Shown piece after piece: positions 51,347 through 59,810 of a DNA stretch of 64,000 bases. The translations under genes and the position numbers were made by a program. The DNA is taken from the NCBI RefSeq assembly GCF_000802965.1, contig NZ_JSAK01000018.1, forward strand, positions 261,236 through 325,235, given 5' to 3'. Position 1 is the first letter of the stretch, and the number at the start of each line of letters is the position of its first letter. The stretch comes from Pseudomonas fluorescens. Lineage in GTDB: Bacteria > Pseudomonadota > Gammaproteobacteria > Pseudomonadales > Pseudomonadaceae. The notes below the pieces were generated by a model. That model ran no database searches, was not told the origin of the DNA, and worked only from the letters and a program-made list of their open reading frames with translations.

Positions 51347-51832
51347 TCAGAATATCAAACCCATCCGTCGCTCGTAGCCGATACGCCCCTTGTACGCTTC
51401 GCCACTGTCGACAAAACCATACTTGGCATACAGCGCAATGGCCGCCGCGTTATCCGCATCCACCGACAATTCCAGCCCTCTGATTTCCGGCCACGCCAGG
51501 CGCGCGGCCTCGGGCAGTGCTTGCAGGCAGGCCTTGCCGAAACCTCTGCCCTGAGCACGCTGATCGACCTGCAACGCATGCAGCGTGGCGCTGTGTTCGT
51601 CGGCCCAGGCGGGCAACACCGGTGGGCGTTTGAGCAGTAAAAACGCAACGGGAATGTCTTCGGCCAACAGAGCAAATCCTTTGACGCCGGGGCCAGGCTT
51701 GGACAACAAAGTGTGCAATGCACCATGGATGTCACCGGAGAACCTGATTTGCTCCGGGTGTACTTCAATTGCCTCGACCTGCTGGCGCTGGAGCGCATTC
51801 AGGCTTTCGTAAGGCACGAGTCGGGCTGTCAC
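51347..51832 (-). CDS. GNAT N-acetyltransferase
   Basis: The 161-residue enzyme has the acetyl-CoA loop VDQRAQGRGFGKACLQ (about 92-107) and the C-terminal NAAAIALYAKYGF. It starts with GTG (MTARLVPYESL). It is convergent with the other acetyltransferase but not closely similar, so this is not a duplication. Substrate unknown. Confidence 0.86.
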   Translation of the reverse strand: MTARLVPYESLNALQRQQVEAIEVHPEQIRFSGDIHGALHTLLSKPGPGVKGFALLAEDIPVAFLLLKRPPVLPAWADEHSATLHALQVDQRAQGRGFGKACLQALPEAARLAWPEIRGLELSVDADNAAAIALYAKYGFVDSGEAYKGRIGYERRMGLIF

Positions 51833-51909
51833 GGGAGTGTCCTTTTTCCAACATGAATAGAACCTCGGATTCTAGCGATTCCGGCCGTTTGGAATATTTT
51901 TATTTCACC

Positions 51910-51936
51910 TGTCGATTCGCCGGCTCCCCAGACGAC
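51910..51936 (+). promoter_or_regulatory. ECF42-type promoter for the SnoaL/YCII/sigma genes
   Basis: TGTCGA (51910-51915), 17 bases, CGAC (51933-51936). This matches the TGTCGA / CG(A/T)C promoter I recall for the ECF42 group, and an ECF42-type sigma gene is the last gene of the unit. It lies about 40 bp upstream of the first ATG. Confidence 0.65.
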
Positions 51937-51974
51937 TAAGGGTGTCTTCACAACAAAAACCACGGAGAACCACC

Positions 51975-52400
51975 ATGAACTCGCAAACCCAGATCCAGAA
52001 CCTGATCGACAGCTATCGCCAGGCCGTCATCAACAAGGACGTGGAAAAAGTCATGGCCTTGTATGCCGACGACATCGTCTCCTTCGACGCGGTCAAAGCC
52101 CTGCAATTCAAGGGCAAGCCTGCCTATCGCGCACATTGGCAGGAATGCATGGAAATGTGCCCCGGCCCGCACATTTTCGAGTTCCACGAGATCACCATCG
52201 AGCCGTCCCAGGAGATCGCGTTCGCCCATTGGCTGGCCCATTGCGGCGGGACCAACGAGAAAGGCGAAACCCAGGCGTGCTGGATGCGTGTCTCGCAGTG
52301 CTACCGACAGGACGCGGGGTTGTGGCAGATCGTCCATGAGCACTGGTCGGCGCCGTTCGACATGCAGAGTGGCGCGACACTGTTCAACCTGGAACCCTGA
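51975..52400 (+). CDS. SnoaL-like (NTF2-fold) protein
   Basis: The 141-residue protein has the NTF2-fold start (LIDSYRQAVINKDVEKVMALY) and a central hydrophobic pocket pattern ending in WQIVHEHWSAPF. Homologues act as small isomerases, dehydratases or binding proteins. ACGGAG precedes the ATG. It is the first gene of a unit with YCII and ECF42 genes and lies directly behind a predicted ECF42 promoter. Confidence 0.85.
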   Translation: MNSQTQIQNLIDSYRQAVINKDVEKVMALYADDIVSFDAVKALQFKGKPAYRAHWQECMEMCPGPHIFEFHEITIEPSQEIAFAHWLAHCGGTNEKGETQACWMRVSQCYRQDAGLWQIVHEHWSAPFDMQSGATLFNLEP

Positions 52401-52467
52401 TCGTCGGGAAACAGGGCGAAGCTGCCGATCTGCAGCCATAGTTGATCCGTTCAGTCAGGAGCGCGCG

Positions 52468-52812
52468 ATGAAGTATTTATGCCTGGTCTACAGCGATGAG
52501 CACTTGCTGCATTCGCTGCCGGAGAGCCCCAAGGACGAGGAATGCATGGCCTACGCAGAGTCTGTCCAGGGCAGCGGCCGAATGGTTGCCGCCGAAGCGC
52601 TGGAGTCGGTGCAGACCGCCACTACCGTGCGCATGCGCAATGGCAAGGTGTCGATCACCGACGGTCCGTTCGCCGAAACCAAGGAGCAATTGGCCGGTTT
52701 CTACCTGATCGATGCGAAGGATCTGAACGAAGCGATTCAGGTCGCTGCGGACATTCCTGCAGCCCGGGTCGGTTGTGTCGAAGTGCGCCCCGTTCGGCAG
52801 TTGAATCCTTGA
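52468..52812 (+). CDS. YCII (DGPF)-domain protein
   Basis: The 114-residue protein reads MKYLCLVYSDEH... and holds TDGPFAETKEQLAGFYLIDA (about 71-90), the DGPF core of YCII proteins. Such proteins are strictly linked to ECF42 sigma factors and have unknown chemistry. CAGGAG lies 6-7 bases before the ATG. The stop is one base before the sigma gene, so the two are translated together. Confidence 0.92.
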   Translation: MKYLCLVYSDEHLLHSLPESPKDEECMAYAESVQGSGRMVAAEALESVQTATTVRMRNGKVSITDGPFAETKEQLAGFYLIDAKDLNEAIQVAADIPAARVGCVEVRPVRQLNP

Positions 52813-52813
52813 G

Positions 52814-54046
52814 ATGACTGCCTCGGTCAAGGAACGCGTCGAGCTGGTTTATCGCGAAGAGTCGCGGCGCATTCTGGCGACGCTGATCCGCCTGCTCGGC
52901 GATTTCGACCTCGCCGAAGAAGCCTTGCACGAGGCGTTTTTCGTCGCGGTCGAACGCTGGCAGCAGGACGGCGTACCGGACAATCCGCGCACCTGGCTGG
53001 TGTCCACCGGACGCTTCAAAGCCATCGATGTGTTGCGACGGCGTGCACGCTTCGCCGCGTCACGACCGCTGTTGATCGCGCAACTGGAGGATCTGGAGCA
53101 GGCCGACTGGAGTGACGAAGACGTGGAAGATGATCGGCTGCGCCTGATCTTCACCTGTTGTCACCCAGCGCTGGCGGCTGATGCTCAAGTGCCGTTGACG
53201 CTGCGGGAAGTCTGCGACCTGACCACGGAAGAAATCGCCCGTGCCTTTCTCTCTGCGCCGGCCACCATCGCCCAGCGTATCGTGCGCGCCAAGGCGAAAA
53301 TCCGCGACGCAAAAATCCCTTACCAAGTGCCGTCCCTGGCGGAATTGCCGGAGCGCCTCGAGAGCGTTTTGCGGGTGATTTACCTGGTGTTCAACGAAGG
53401 CTATTCGGCGTCCATCGGTGCGCAAGTGACCCGCGAGGAATTGACCCGCGAAGCGATCCGCCTCGGACGTTTATTGATGGAGTTGTTGCCGGAGCCGGAG
53501 GTGATGGGCCTGCTGGCGCTGATGCTGCTGCACGAGTCACGCCGGGAGGCGCGGACCTCGGCGAGTGGCGAGTTGATCTTGCTCGATGAGCAGGACCGCA
53601 CCTTATGGAACGGCGAGATGATTGCCGAAGGTTGTGCACTGGTCGAGCGAGCGCTGAGCTCCCGTCGATTCGGCCCCTATTGTCTGCAAGCGGCGATTGC
53701 GGCGGTGCATGCCGAAGCGCCGTCGGTGGATGAAACCGATTGGGCGCAGATCGTCGGGCTGTATGACGTGCTATTGCGAGCCGTGCCGTCGCCGGTGATC
53801 GAGCTGAACCGCGCTGCGGCGATATCGAAGCGCGATGGACCGTCGGCGGGACTGTCGCTGGTCGAGGCGATTCTCGAGCGTGGAGAGTTGCTCGACTACC
53901 ACTTGGCGCATTCGGCGCGGGCGGAGTTTTGTCGGCAGTTGGGGCGGGTGGAGCAGGCGCGCGAGGCGTATGAACGGGCGCTTGAGTTGACCCAGCAAGA
54001 GCCTGAGCGGCGGTTTATCGAGGGGCGGCTCAAGGCGTTGCGTTGA
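52814..54046 (+). CDS. ECF42-group sigma factor with C-terminal TPR-like extension
   Basis: The 410-residue protein has sigma region 2 (LLGDFDLAEEALHEAFFVAVERW) in the N-terminal 90 residues and region 4 (LREVCDLTTEEIARAFL) near 130-150. They are followed by a long helical extension with a SARAEFCRQLGRVEQAREAY repeat-like end. This is the ECF42 layout; the extension takes the place of an anti-sigma factor. It likely drives its own operon. Confidence 0.9.
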   Translation: MTASVKERVELVYREESRRILATLIRLLGDFDLAEEALHEAFFVAVERWQQDGVPDNPRTWLVSTGRFKAIDVLRRRARFAASRPLLIAQLEDLEQADWSDEDVEDDRLRLIFTCCHPALAADAQVPLTLREVCDLTTEEIARAFLSAPATIAQRIVRAKAKIRDAKIPYQVPSLAELPERLESVLRVIYLVFNEGYSASIGAQVTREELTREAIRLGRLLMELLPEPEVMGLLALMLLHESRREARTSASGELILLDEQDRTLWNGEMIAEGCALVERALSSRRFGPYCLQAAIAAVHAEAPSVDETDWAQIVGLYDVLLRAVPSPVIELNRAAAISKRDGPSAGLSLVEAILERGELLDYHLAHSARAEFCRQLGRVEQAREAYERALELTQQEPERRFIEGRLKALR

Positions 54047-54063
54047 TGTGATCTTGCGGGCCC

Positions 54064-54157
54064 TATCGCGGGCAAGCCCGCTCCCACAGTGGTGAGGGGT
54101 GTTGAGCAAATTTGTGGCCGACACACAAACCTGTGGGAGCGGGCTTGCCCGCGATGA
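54064..54157. repeat. REPIN pair (class GGGAGCGGGCTTGCCCGCGAT)
   Basis: Two inverted REP units between the convergent ECF42 sigma gene and lysR gene. Confidence 0.9.
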
Positions 54158-54174
54158 GGCCATTCGCCGCACCG

Positions 54175-55029
54175 CTACTCCAGCATCCTGCCCAGCAACC
54201 AACTCCCCGCCGGCCCCGGCGGATGCAGCCGCGACCACAACGCATCCACCGACACCGTTTTCGGCCAGCCGCGCACCTGTAATTCCTGCAATGAACCCGG
54301 CCCAAAACGCTCCACCAGCCAACGCGGCAACGGCGCCCAGCCAAATCCGCCCTGGGCCATTTCCAGCAGCATCAGATAACTCGGCGCCGACCAGACGCGA
54401 CCCTTTGCGCGGCTTTCATAAGGGTTGACGATGGTTGCCAGGCGCAATTCACGGTGCTGTTGCAACGCGTCCTGATCAACGTATTTCAGTGCTGCCAATG
54501 GATGCTGGGGGGACACGAACAAGGCGATGTCCGTGCGTTCGTCTACCGTCGAATGGACCAGGTCCGGCGGATAGCTGTCCTGCATTTCGGCGAAGGCGAG
54601 TTGCGCCCGACCGCTTTGCACAAGCGCCACCAAGTCGTCGCATTCGGCGATCAGGCATTCGAGTTCCAGGTCCGGATAACGCTGCTCGAAAGCACTGAGT
54701 GACGCTTCGAAACGGTCGGACTGATAAGTATCGGAAAGCGCCACGGTCAGCTTCGGCTCCACCCCTTGCGACAGTTGCGTGGCAGTCATTTCCAGACGGC
54801 TGGTGGCGGCGAGGATGTCCTCGGCGCGTTGCAGCATCACGTGCCCGGCCGGGGTCAGGGTCGGCTTGCGGCTGCTGCGGTCGAACAGCGTCAGGTTCAA
54901 GTCGATTTCCAGGCTGGACACCGCAGCGCTGATGGTCGACTGACTGCGGCCCAACTTGCGCGCCGCGGCGGAAAAAGAGCCTTGGGTCGCTGCCTGGACG
55001 AACGCCAGCAACACTTCGTGGGAGGCCAT
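54175..55029 (-). CDS. LysR-family regulator next to a PACE efflux gene
   Basis: The 284-residue regulator has the N-terminal helix-turn-helix (GSFSAAARKLGRSQSTISAAV, in part) and a substrate-binding domain. It is divergent from a PACE-type transporter, an arrangement known for AceR/AceI in Acinetobacter, where the LysR protein senses a diamine or biocide. The inducer here is unknown. Confidence 0.88.
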   Translation of the reverse strand: MASHEVLLAFVQAATQGSFSAAARKLGRSQSTISAAVSSLEIDLNLTLFDRSSRKPTLTPAGHVMLQRAEDILAATSRLEMTATQLSQGVEPKLTVALSDTYQSDRFEASLSAFEQRYPDLELECLIAECDDLVALVQSGRAQLAFAEMQDSYPPDLVHSTVDERTDIALFVSPQHPLAALKYVDQDALQQHRELRLATIVNPYESRAKGRVWSAPSYLMLLEMAQGGFGWAPLPRWLVERFGPGSLQELQVRGWPKTVSVDALWSRLHPPGPAGSWLLGRMLE

Positions 55030-55130
55030 AAACTATCGCCTTGATCGATGGTTATTGGTTATGAAGTATCGGTGTGCTGGAGGATCATGGCAACCATCGT
55101 CGCCCACATCGACAATCCGGGAGTCAGGCC

Positions 55131-55571
55131 ATGAGTGCCAACAAATCCATCATTGAACGTATTTTTCAGGCTATCGGTTTCGAACTGCTGGCCATTCTCA
55201 TCTGTACCCCGTTGCTGGCCTGGATCATGGACAGGCCGATGCTCGAAATGGGCGCCGTCACCGTTGTCATGGCAGCCTTGGCCCTGGCGTGGAATGTGGT
55301 GTTCAACGGCTTTTTCGACCGGATGCTCAAGCGCTTTGCCATTGTGCATAACGCGTGGGTGCGCGTAGTGCATGCGCTGTTGTTCGAAGGTGGGCTGGTC
55401 GCATTGGGCGTGCCGCTGATTGCCTGGTGGCTGAATGTCAGCCTGTGGCAGGCGTTCCTGCTGGATATCGGCGTGCTGCTGTTTTTCCTGCCGTACACCT
55501 ACGTTTACCACTGGGTATATGACGTGGTGCGCGAGCGGGTGGTGATGCGTTACGAGTCCTGCCCGGAGTAA
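55131..55571 (+). CDS. PACE-family efflux transporter (AceI-like)
   Basis: The 146-residue membrane protein has four helices in two repeats: GFELLAILICTPLLAWI...WNVVFNGFFDRML and LLFEGGLVALGVPLIAWWL...TYVYHWVYDVV. The acidic residue in the first helix (RIFQAIGFELL) is the one needed for proton coupling in AceI. It exports biocides such as chlorhexidine or short diamines. The ATG at 55131 has GGGAG upstream. Confidence 0.9.
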   Translation: MSANKSIIERIFQAIGFELLAILICTPLLAWIMDRPMLEMGAVTVVMAALALAWNVVFNGFFDRMLKRFAIVHNAWVRVVHALLFEGGLVALGVPLIAWWLNVSLWQAFLLDIGVLLFFLPYTYVYHWVYDVVRERVVMRYESCPE

Positions 55572-55575
55572 AAGC

Positions 55576-55664
55576 AAAGATCGCAGCCTGCGGCAGCTCC
55601 TATAGAGGATTATGTGTACTCAATCCCCTGTTGGAGCTGCCGCAGGCTGCGATCTTTTGATCTT
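55576..55664. repeat. Long inverted repeat (class GTAGGAGCTGCCGCAGGCTGCGATC)
   Basis: Two arms, the left one slightly degraded, between the convergent PACE and pitA genes. Confidence 0.82.
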
Positions 55665-55722
55665 CAGAGTTTTACAAAAACATCCCCCCGACGCTCGCCC
55701 CCACAATTTTTTATGCGGTGCA

Positions 55723-57336
55723 TCAGAAAATCTGGGTAAACAACCAATACAAACTCCCCGACAACACAATCGCCGCCGGCAAGGTCAGGACCCAAGCCAT
55801 CAGCAGGTTGCGGATGGTCTTCATCTGCAAACCGCCGCCATTGGCGACCATGGTCCCGGCCACGCCTGAAGACAACACGTGCGTGGTCGACACCGGCAAG
55901 CCGAACATATCGGCGGCGCCGATGGTCAGCATGGCCACGGTTTCCGCCGAGGCGCCCTGGGCGTAGGTCAGGTGAGTCTTGCCGATCTTCTCGCCGACCG
56001 TCACCACGATGCGCTTCCAGCCAACCATGGTGCCCAGCCCCAAAGCGATGGCCACGGCGATCTTCACCCACAACGGAATGAAGCGCGTGGAACTGTCGAT
56101 CTGTTGCTTGAACAATTGCAGCTTGTCGGTGGTGTCGGCGTCAAAGTTGCCGACCTTGTTCTTGTCCATCAGGCGAATGGTTTCGCTGGTCAGGTACATG
56201 TCGTTACGCACGTTGCCCACGGCCTCGGCCGGGACTTTCGACAGCGAACCATAGCCCTTGACCTCGGCGCCAATGCTGCCGGTCAGCGCGGCGAGGGCCG
56301 GCACCAATTGAGGCGTCGCTTCCTTGCTGCGTACGTATTCGGAAAGGATCGCTCGCGGATCGCCCGACGCCGGCAGTGGCGCACTTTTCACCAGCGCTTG
56401 CTGAGTGACTTCAGCCACCGCAGCAAATTGCAAAGCCTGGTCCGCTGGCATGGTGCGGTTTAGCGCGTAAGCCATCGGCAGGGTGCCAACCAGGATCAGC
56501 ATGATCAGGCCCATGCCCTTTTGGCCGTCGTTGGAACCGTGGGCGAAGGACACACCGGTGCAGGTCAGGATCAGCATGCCGCGAATCCACCAGGGCGGCG
56601 GCGTGTTGCCCTTCGGTTCCTTGTACAACGCACGGTTCTTGACGAAGGCGCGCAGGGCCAGCAGCAACAGCGCCGCACAACCAAAACCGACCAACGGCGA
56701 GAGCAGCAGCGCATAACCGACCTTGGTTGCTTGAGCCCAGTCGACGCCGCTGGTGCCATCGCGGCCGTGCATCAGCGCGTTGGCGATGCCGACGCCGATG
56801 ATCGAACCGATCAGGGTGTGCGAGGACGACGCCGGCAGGCCCAGCCACCAGGTGCCGAGGTTCCACAGGATGGCGGCGATCAGCAGGGCAAAGATCATCG
56901 CGAAACCGGCGGATGAACCGACTTGCAGAATCAGCTCCACCGGCAGCAACGCGATGATGCCGAAGGCTACTGCGCCACTCGATAGCAACACGCCAAGGAA
57001 GTTGAAGAAACCCGACCAGACCACGGCAAAGTTCGGTGGCAGTGAGTGGGTGTAAATCACCGTGGCGACGGCGTTGGCGGTGTCGTGGAAGCCGTTGACG
57101 AATTCGAAGCCAAGGGCAATCAGCAGCGCCACGCCCAACAGCAGAAACGGTGTCCAGGTGGTCACCACCGTGCCGAGTTCGTTCATGTCGCGCATCAGGC
57201 TATAGGCGGTGAACAACAGCCCCATGGCCAGTACGGCAAAAAACACAACGAGCGTGAGCAGGCTGGGTTTTTTATCGAGTTGCGGTTTGCCACTACTGAC
57301 GGGCGCCTGGGCGGCGGTGAAGGAGGGCGTAGCCAT
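55723..57336 (-). CDS. pitA: Low-affinity inorganic phosphate transporter PitA
   Basis: The 537-residue membrane protein of the PiT family has the two signature repeats GFEFVNGFHDTANAVATVIY (about 79-98) and ADMFGLPVSTTHVLSSG near the end, with a large soluble loop between. It imports metal-phosphate with protons. The ATG at 57336 has AGGA 9 bases upstream; the in-frame ATG at 57345 abuts that site and is less likely. Confidence 0.94.
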   Translation of the reverse strand: MATPSFTAAQAPVSSGKPQLDKKPSLLTLVVFFAVLAMGLLFTAYSLMRDMNELGTVVTTWTPFLLLGVALLIALGFEFVNGFHDTANAVATVIYTHSLPPNFAVVWSGFFNFLGVLLSSGAVAFGIIALLPVELILQVGSSAGFAMIFALLIAAILWNLGTWWLGLPASSSHTLIGSIIGVGIANALMHGRDGTSGVDWAQATKVGYALLLSPLVGFGCAALLLLALRAFVKNRALYKEPKGNTPPPWWIRGMLILTCTGVSFAHGSNDGQKGMGLIMLILVGTLPMAYALNRTMPADQALQFAAVAEVTQQALVKSAPLPASGDPRAILSEYVRSKEATPQLVPALAALTGSIGAEVKGYGSLSKVPAEAVGNVRNDMYLTSETIRLMDKNKVGNFDADTTDKLQLFKQQIDSSTRFIPLWVKIAVAIALGLGTMVGWKRIVVTVGEKIGKTHLTYAQGASAETVAMLTIGAADMFGLPVSTTHVLSSGVAGTMVANGGGLQMKTIRNLLMAWVLTLPAAIVLSGSLYWLFTQIF

Positions 57337-57457
57337 GCCGGACATTCCTGAGGAGGGAAGGAGTGTCGCTCATGATCGTTGCCAAATATTACAGGGAGAC
57401 TGCCCTGGGTCAGTGTTTGCGGTTTTTACCTGATCCATTGATCTGAAATGAAGAACC

Positions 57458-57576
57458 TGTGGCGAGGGAGCTTGCTCCCGCTGGGGTGCGAAGCGCCCCC
57501 GTTCGTTCAGCTGCGCCGCATGTTCAGGCCTTGCGACTGCTGCGCAGCCGAGCGGGAGCAAGCTCCCTCGCCACAG
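57458..57576. repeat. REPIN pair (class GTGGCGAGGGAGCTTGCTCCC)
   Basis: Two inverted arms about 70 bases apart between pitA and the CorA-like gene. Confidence 0.88.
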
Positions 57577-57589
57577 TGGTTGGAGTGAA

Positions 57590-58612
57590 TCAATAATCCT
57601 GCCGCTTACGAAACGCCCACCGCCCCGCAATCACCGTAAACGTCGCCACCAGTGCTACCAGAATCCAGAACCCTTCCGGATCCTGCGAAAGCGGAACCCC
57701 ACCAACGTTCATGCCAAAGAAACCGGCGATGATGTTGATCGGCAGCGCCAACACCGTCACCACGGTCAGGGTAAACAACGTGCGGTTGCTCTGTTCGTTG
57801 AGGTTGGCGGCGATCTCTTCCTGCAACAATTTGATCCGCTCACCCAATGCCGTGAGGTCGTTGATGATCAGCGCGAACTCCTCGGTGGATTTGCGCAACT
57901 CCTTCACGTCTTCCTTTTGCAACCACGGCGGCGGTCGATTCAGCAGCCGCAGCAACGAACCCGGCTCCAACGCCAGCAGCCGTTGCAAGCGCACCAGCAC
58001 CCGACGATTGGCCCCGAGTTCGGCGCGGTTGGTCGACAGTCGCGAGGACAGCAATTCATCTTCGACCTGATCGACGCTGAGGCTGGTCTTGCGCACGATC
58101 TGGGTCAGCACTTCGCCCTGATCGCGCAGCAAATGCACCAACAGTTCCAATGGTGAACGAAAGCGTTCGCCGGCCTTTACCGACGAGCGCAACTTATCCA
58201 CCGAGTGCAGCGGTTGCAGGCGTGCGCTGATGATCAGCCGACTGCGCACGCACACCCACAGCGTCGACACATCCGACGAGACCATGCTGCTGAGGTTGAA
58301 CACCACATCGTTGACCACCGCCAGCAGCGCCGAGTCGACATGCTCGATGCGCGTCGACCGCGAACCTTCATGCAAGGCTTCAAAAAACTCGTCGGGCAAT
58401 TCCAGATGGCTTTTCATCCAGCGCTCGCACGCGGCGTGGGCGAGGTTGAGGTGCAACCAGAGAAACTGCTCGTCGTCTTCCGGTTGTTGCAGGCAGCGCA
58501 ACGCCCTGGCCGAGTCGATTTCCTGACCGCGCTCACCGGGGCGAAAACTGAAACCGTAAAGCAAGCCGAACAGATCCGGATCGCGATGGCTGTGATCGAT
58601 GCTGTGGTTCAT
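57590..58612 (-). CDS. CorA/ZntB-family metal ion transporter
   Basis: The 340-residue protein has a large N-terminal cytoplasmic domain, a long stalk helix, and two C-terminal membrane helices with the GMN motif (FFGMNVGGVPLSQDPEGFW). GMNVGG fits the ZntB branch, a zinc proton-driven importer/exporter, better than the magnesium channel branch. The ATG at 58612 replaces an upstream TTG. Ends RKRQDY. Confidence 0.88.
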   Translation of the reverse strand: MNHSIDHSHRDPDLFGLLYGFSFRPGERGQEIDSARALRCLQQPEDDEQFLWLHLNLAHAACERWMKSHLELPDEFFEALHEGSRSTRIEHVDSALLAVVNDVVFNLSSMVSSDVSTLWVCVRSRLIISARLQPLHSVDKLRSSVKAGERFRSPLELLVHLLRDQGEVLTQIVRKTSLSVDQVEDELLSSRLSTNRAELGANRRVLVRLQRLLALEPGSLLRLLNRPPPWLQKEDVKELRKSTEEFALIINDLTALGERIKLLQEEIAANLNEQSNRTLFTLTVVTVLALPINIIAGFFGMNVGGVPLSQDPEGFWILVALVATFTVIAGRWAFRKRQDY

Positions 58613-58820
58613 GAGAGCTCGCAAAGAGAGGCGCCTGTCGCGGGTTTTACAGGTTTACGTGAGCCGCATCATCGCAAGGCTGTTTGACCGTTTTGTGACG
58701 GTTTGTTGAATGGCTGCGGTGTTTGTATCCGGGCTGAGGCCGAGTCGATACACAGTCGATCTCAATTGCTGGCCTGGGCTGTCGATGATGGGGTTACTTC
58801 GAACTACATTGGATAACCCC

Positions 58821-59255
58821 ATGGTCAGCATCTCGTCCGTTACGATCACGCAGCCTTTGTCGACTGCCTCGACCAGCGCAAACAGCACTGAAGACACTTC
58901 CGCGGCGGCAACGGCGTCGGCGTCGACATCGACCGACGACACCAAGGTTTCCGCTGGTGGCGCGCCTGCGTCGGGTGACAGCAGTTCCAGCAGCAGCGAA
59001 GAATCCGATTCGGTGAAGGAACTGCGCAAGCAGATCGCCGAGTTGCAAAAGCAGTTGCAGGAACAACAGCAACAACTGCAAGAGGCCCAGGCCAAACAGG
59101 AAAGCGCCGATGCCAAGGCAGCCGACGTGGCGGCGGCTCAATCGCAGATATCGGCGACCTCGGCCTCGTTGCAAACGGCCACCGCGTCGCTGTTGCAAGC
59201 GTTGCTGGACGAGGGCGGTAGCACGTCGGGTTCGCTGGTCAGCACTTCGGCCTGA
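58821..59255 (+). CDS. Low-complexity protein with Gln-rich coiled coil (possibly FlxA-like)
   Basis: The 144-residue protein has an N-terminal Ser/Thr/Ala-rich half with a run of serines, then a coiled coil (VKELRKQIAELQKQLQEQQQ, about 70-89, continuing), then Ala/Ser-rich helix. It may belong to the FlxA-like family; this is uncertain. The ATG at 58821 is chosen over 58710 because the region before it does not read as protein. A strong bidirectional terminator follows. Confidence 0.6.
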   Translation: MVSISSVTITQPLSTASTSANSTEDTSAAATASASTSTDDTKVSAGGAPASGDSSSSSSEESDSVKELRKQIAELQKQLQEQQQQLQEAQAKQESADAKAADVAAAQSQISATSASLQTATASLLQALLDEGGSTSGSLVSTSA

Positions 59256-59277
59256 TCAATCACCCAGACGCAAAAAA

Positions 59278-59308
59278 GCCGCACGATCGTTAAATCGTGC
59301 GGCTTTTT
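59278..59308. terminator. Bidirectional rho-independent terminator
   Basis: GCCGCACGAT-N6-ATCGTGCGGC is a perfect 10-bp stem with five Ts after and six As before it. It sits between the convergent coiled-coil gene and the PepSY gene. Confidence 0.95.
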
Positions 59309-59318
59309 GCTGTGCGTA

Positions 59319-59624
59319 TCAGTCGTCTTTTTTATTCTTCAGGACTTCGCCGGTGGCGGCGTTCAAATCCACGTCCCATTCAACGTTTTTCGCGTCACGC
59401 AATTCCACTTCGTATTCGTAACCGTTGAAGTGGTTGTCCAGGTCGCTGTCGGTAATCGTGGCACCCGGATGCAGTTTTAGAACGATCTGGTTCAGTTCTT
59501 CCAATGGCTTGATCTTGCCATCCTTGACCAACTGAGGGATCTGGTCGACAGGCACATCAGCCTGGGCCAAACCAGCGGTAAGAGTCAGAGCAGCAGCGGC
59601 GAACAGGGCAGTCAACGTTTTCAT
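59319..59624 (-). CDS. Periplasmic PepSY-domain protein
   Basis: The 101-residue protein has a signal peptide (ending AGLAQA-DVP, about residue 22) and one PepSY domain (YEYEVELRDAKNVEWDVDLN). Such small proteins inhibit proteases or assist redox regulators; its target is unknown. AAGGAAAG lies before the ATG. Confidence 0.88.
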   Translation of the reverse strand: MKTLTALFAAAALTLTAGLAQADVPVDQIPQLVKDGKIKPLEELNQIVLKLHPGATITDSDLDNHFNGYEYEVELRDAKNVEWDVDLNAATGEVLKNKKDD

Positions 59625-59702
59625 GAGCTTCTTTCCTTGGGTGAGCTGTTTAAGTGGGATCAGATTAACTGTGGCAACTTAATTCAGGCTTAATTCACAA
59701 AC

Positions 59703-59790
59703 ATCGCTGGCAAGCCAGCTCCTACAGGACTGAGTTGTTCACAACGCTTGCGAACTACACCACTCTGTAGGAGCTGGCTTGCCAGCGATG
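59703..59790. repeat. REPIN pair (class GGAGCTGGCTTGCCAGCGAT)
   Basis: Two inverted REP units between the PepSY and glpQ genes. Confidence 0.9.
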
Positions 59791-59810
59791 CAGACACCTC
59801 GGTCCCTGAA

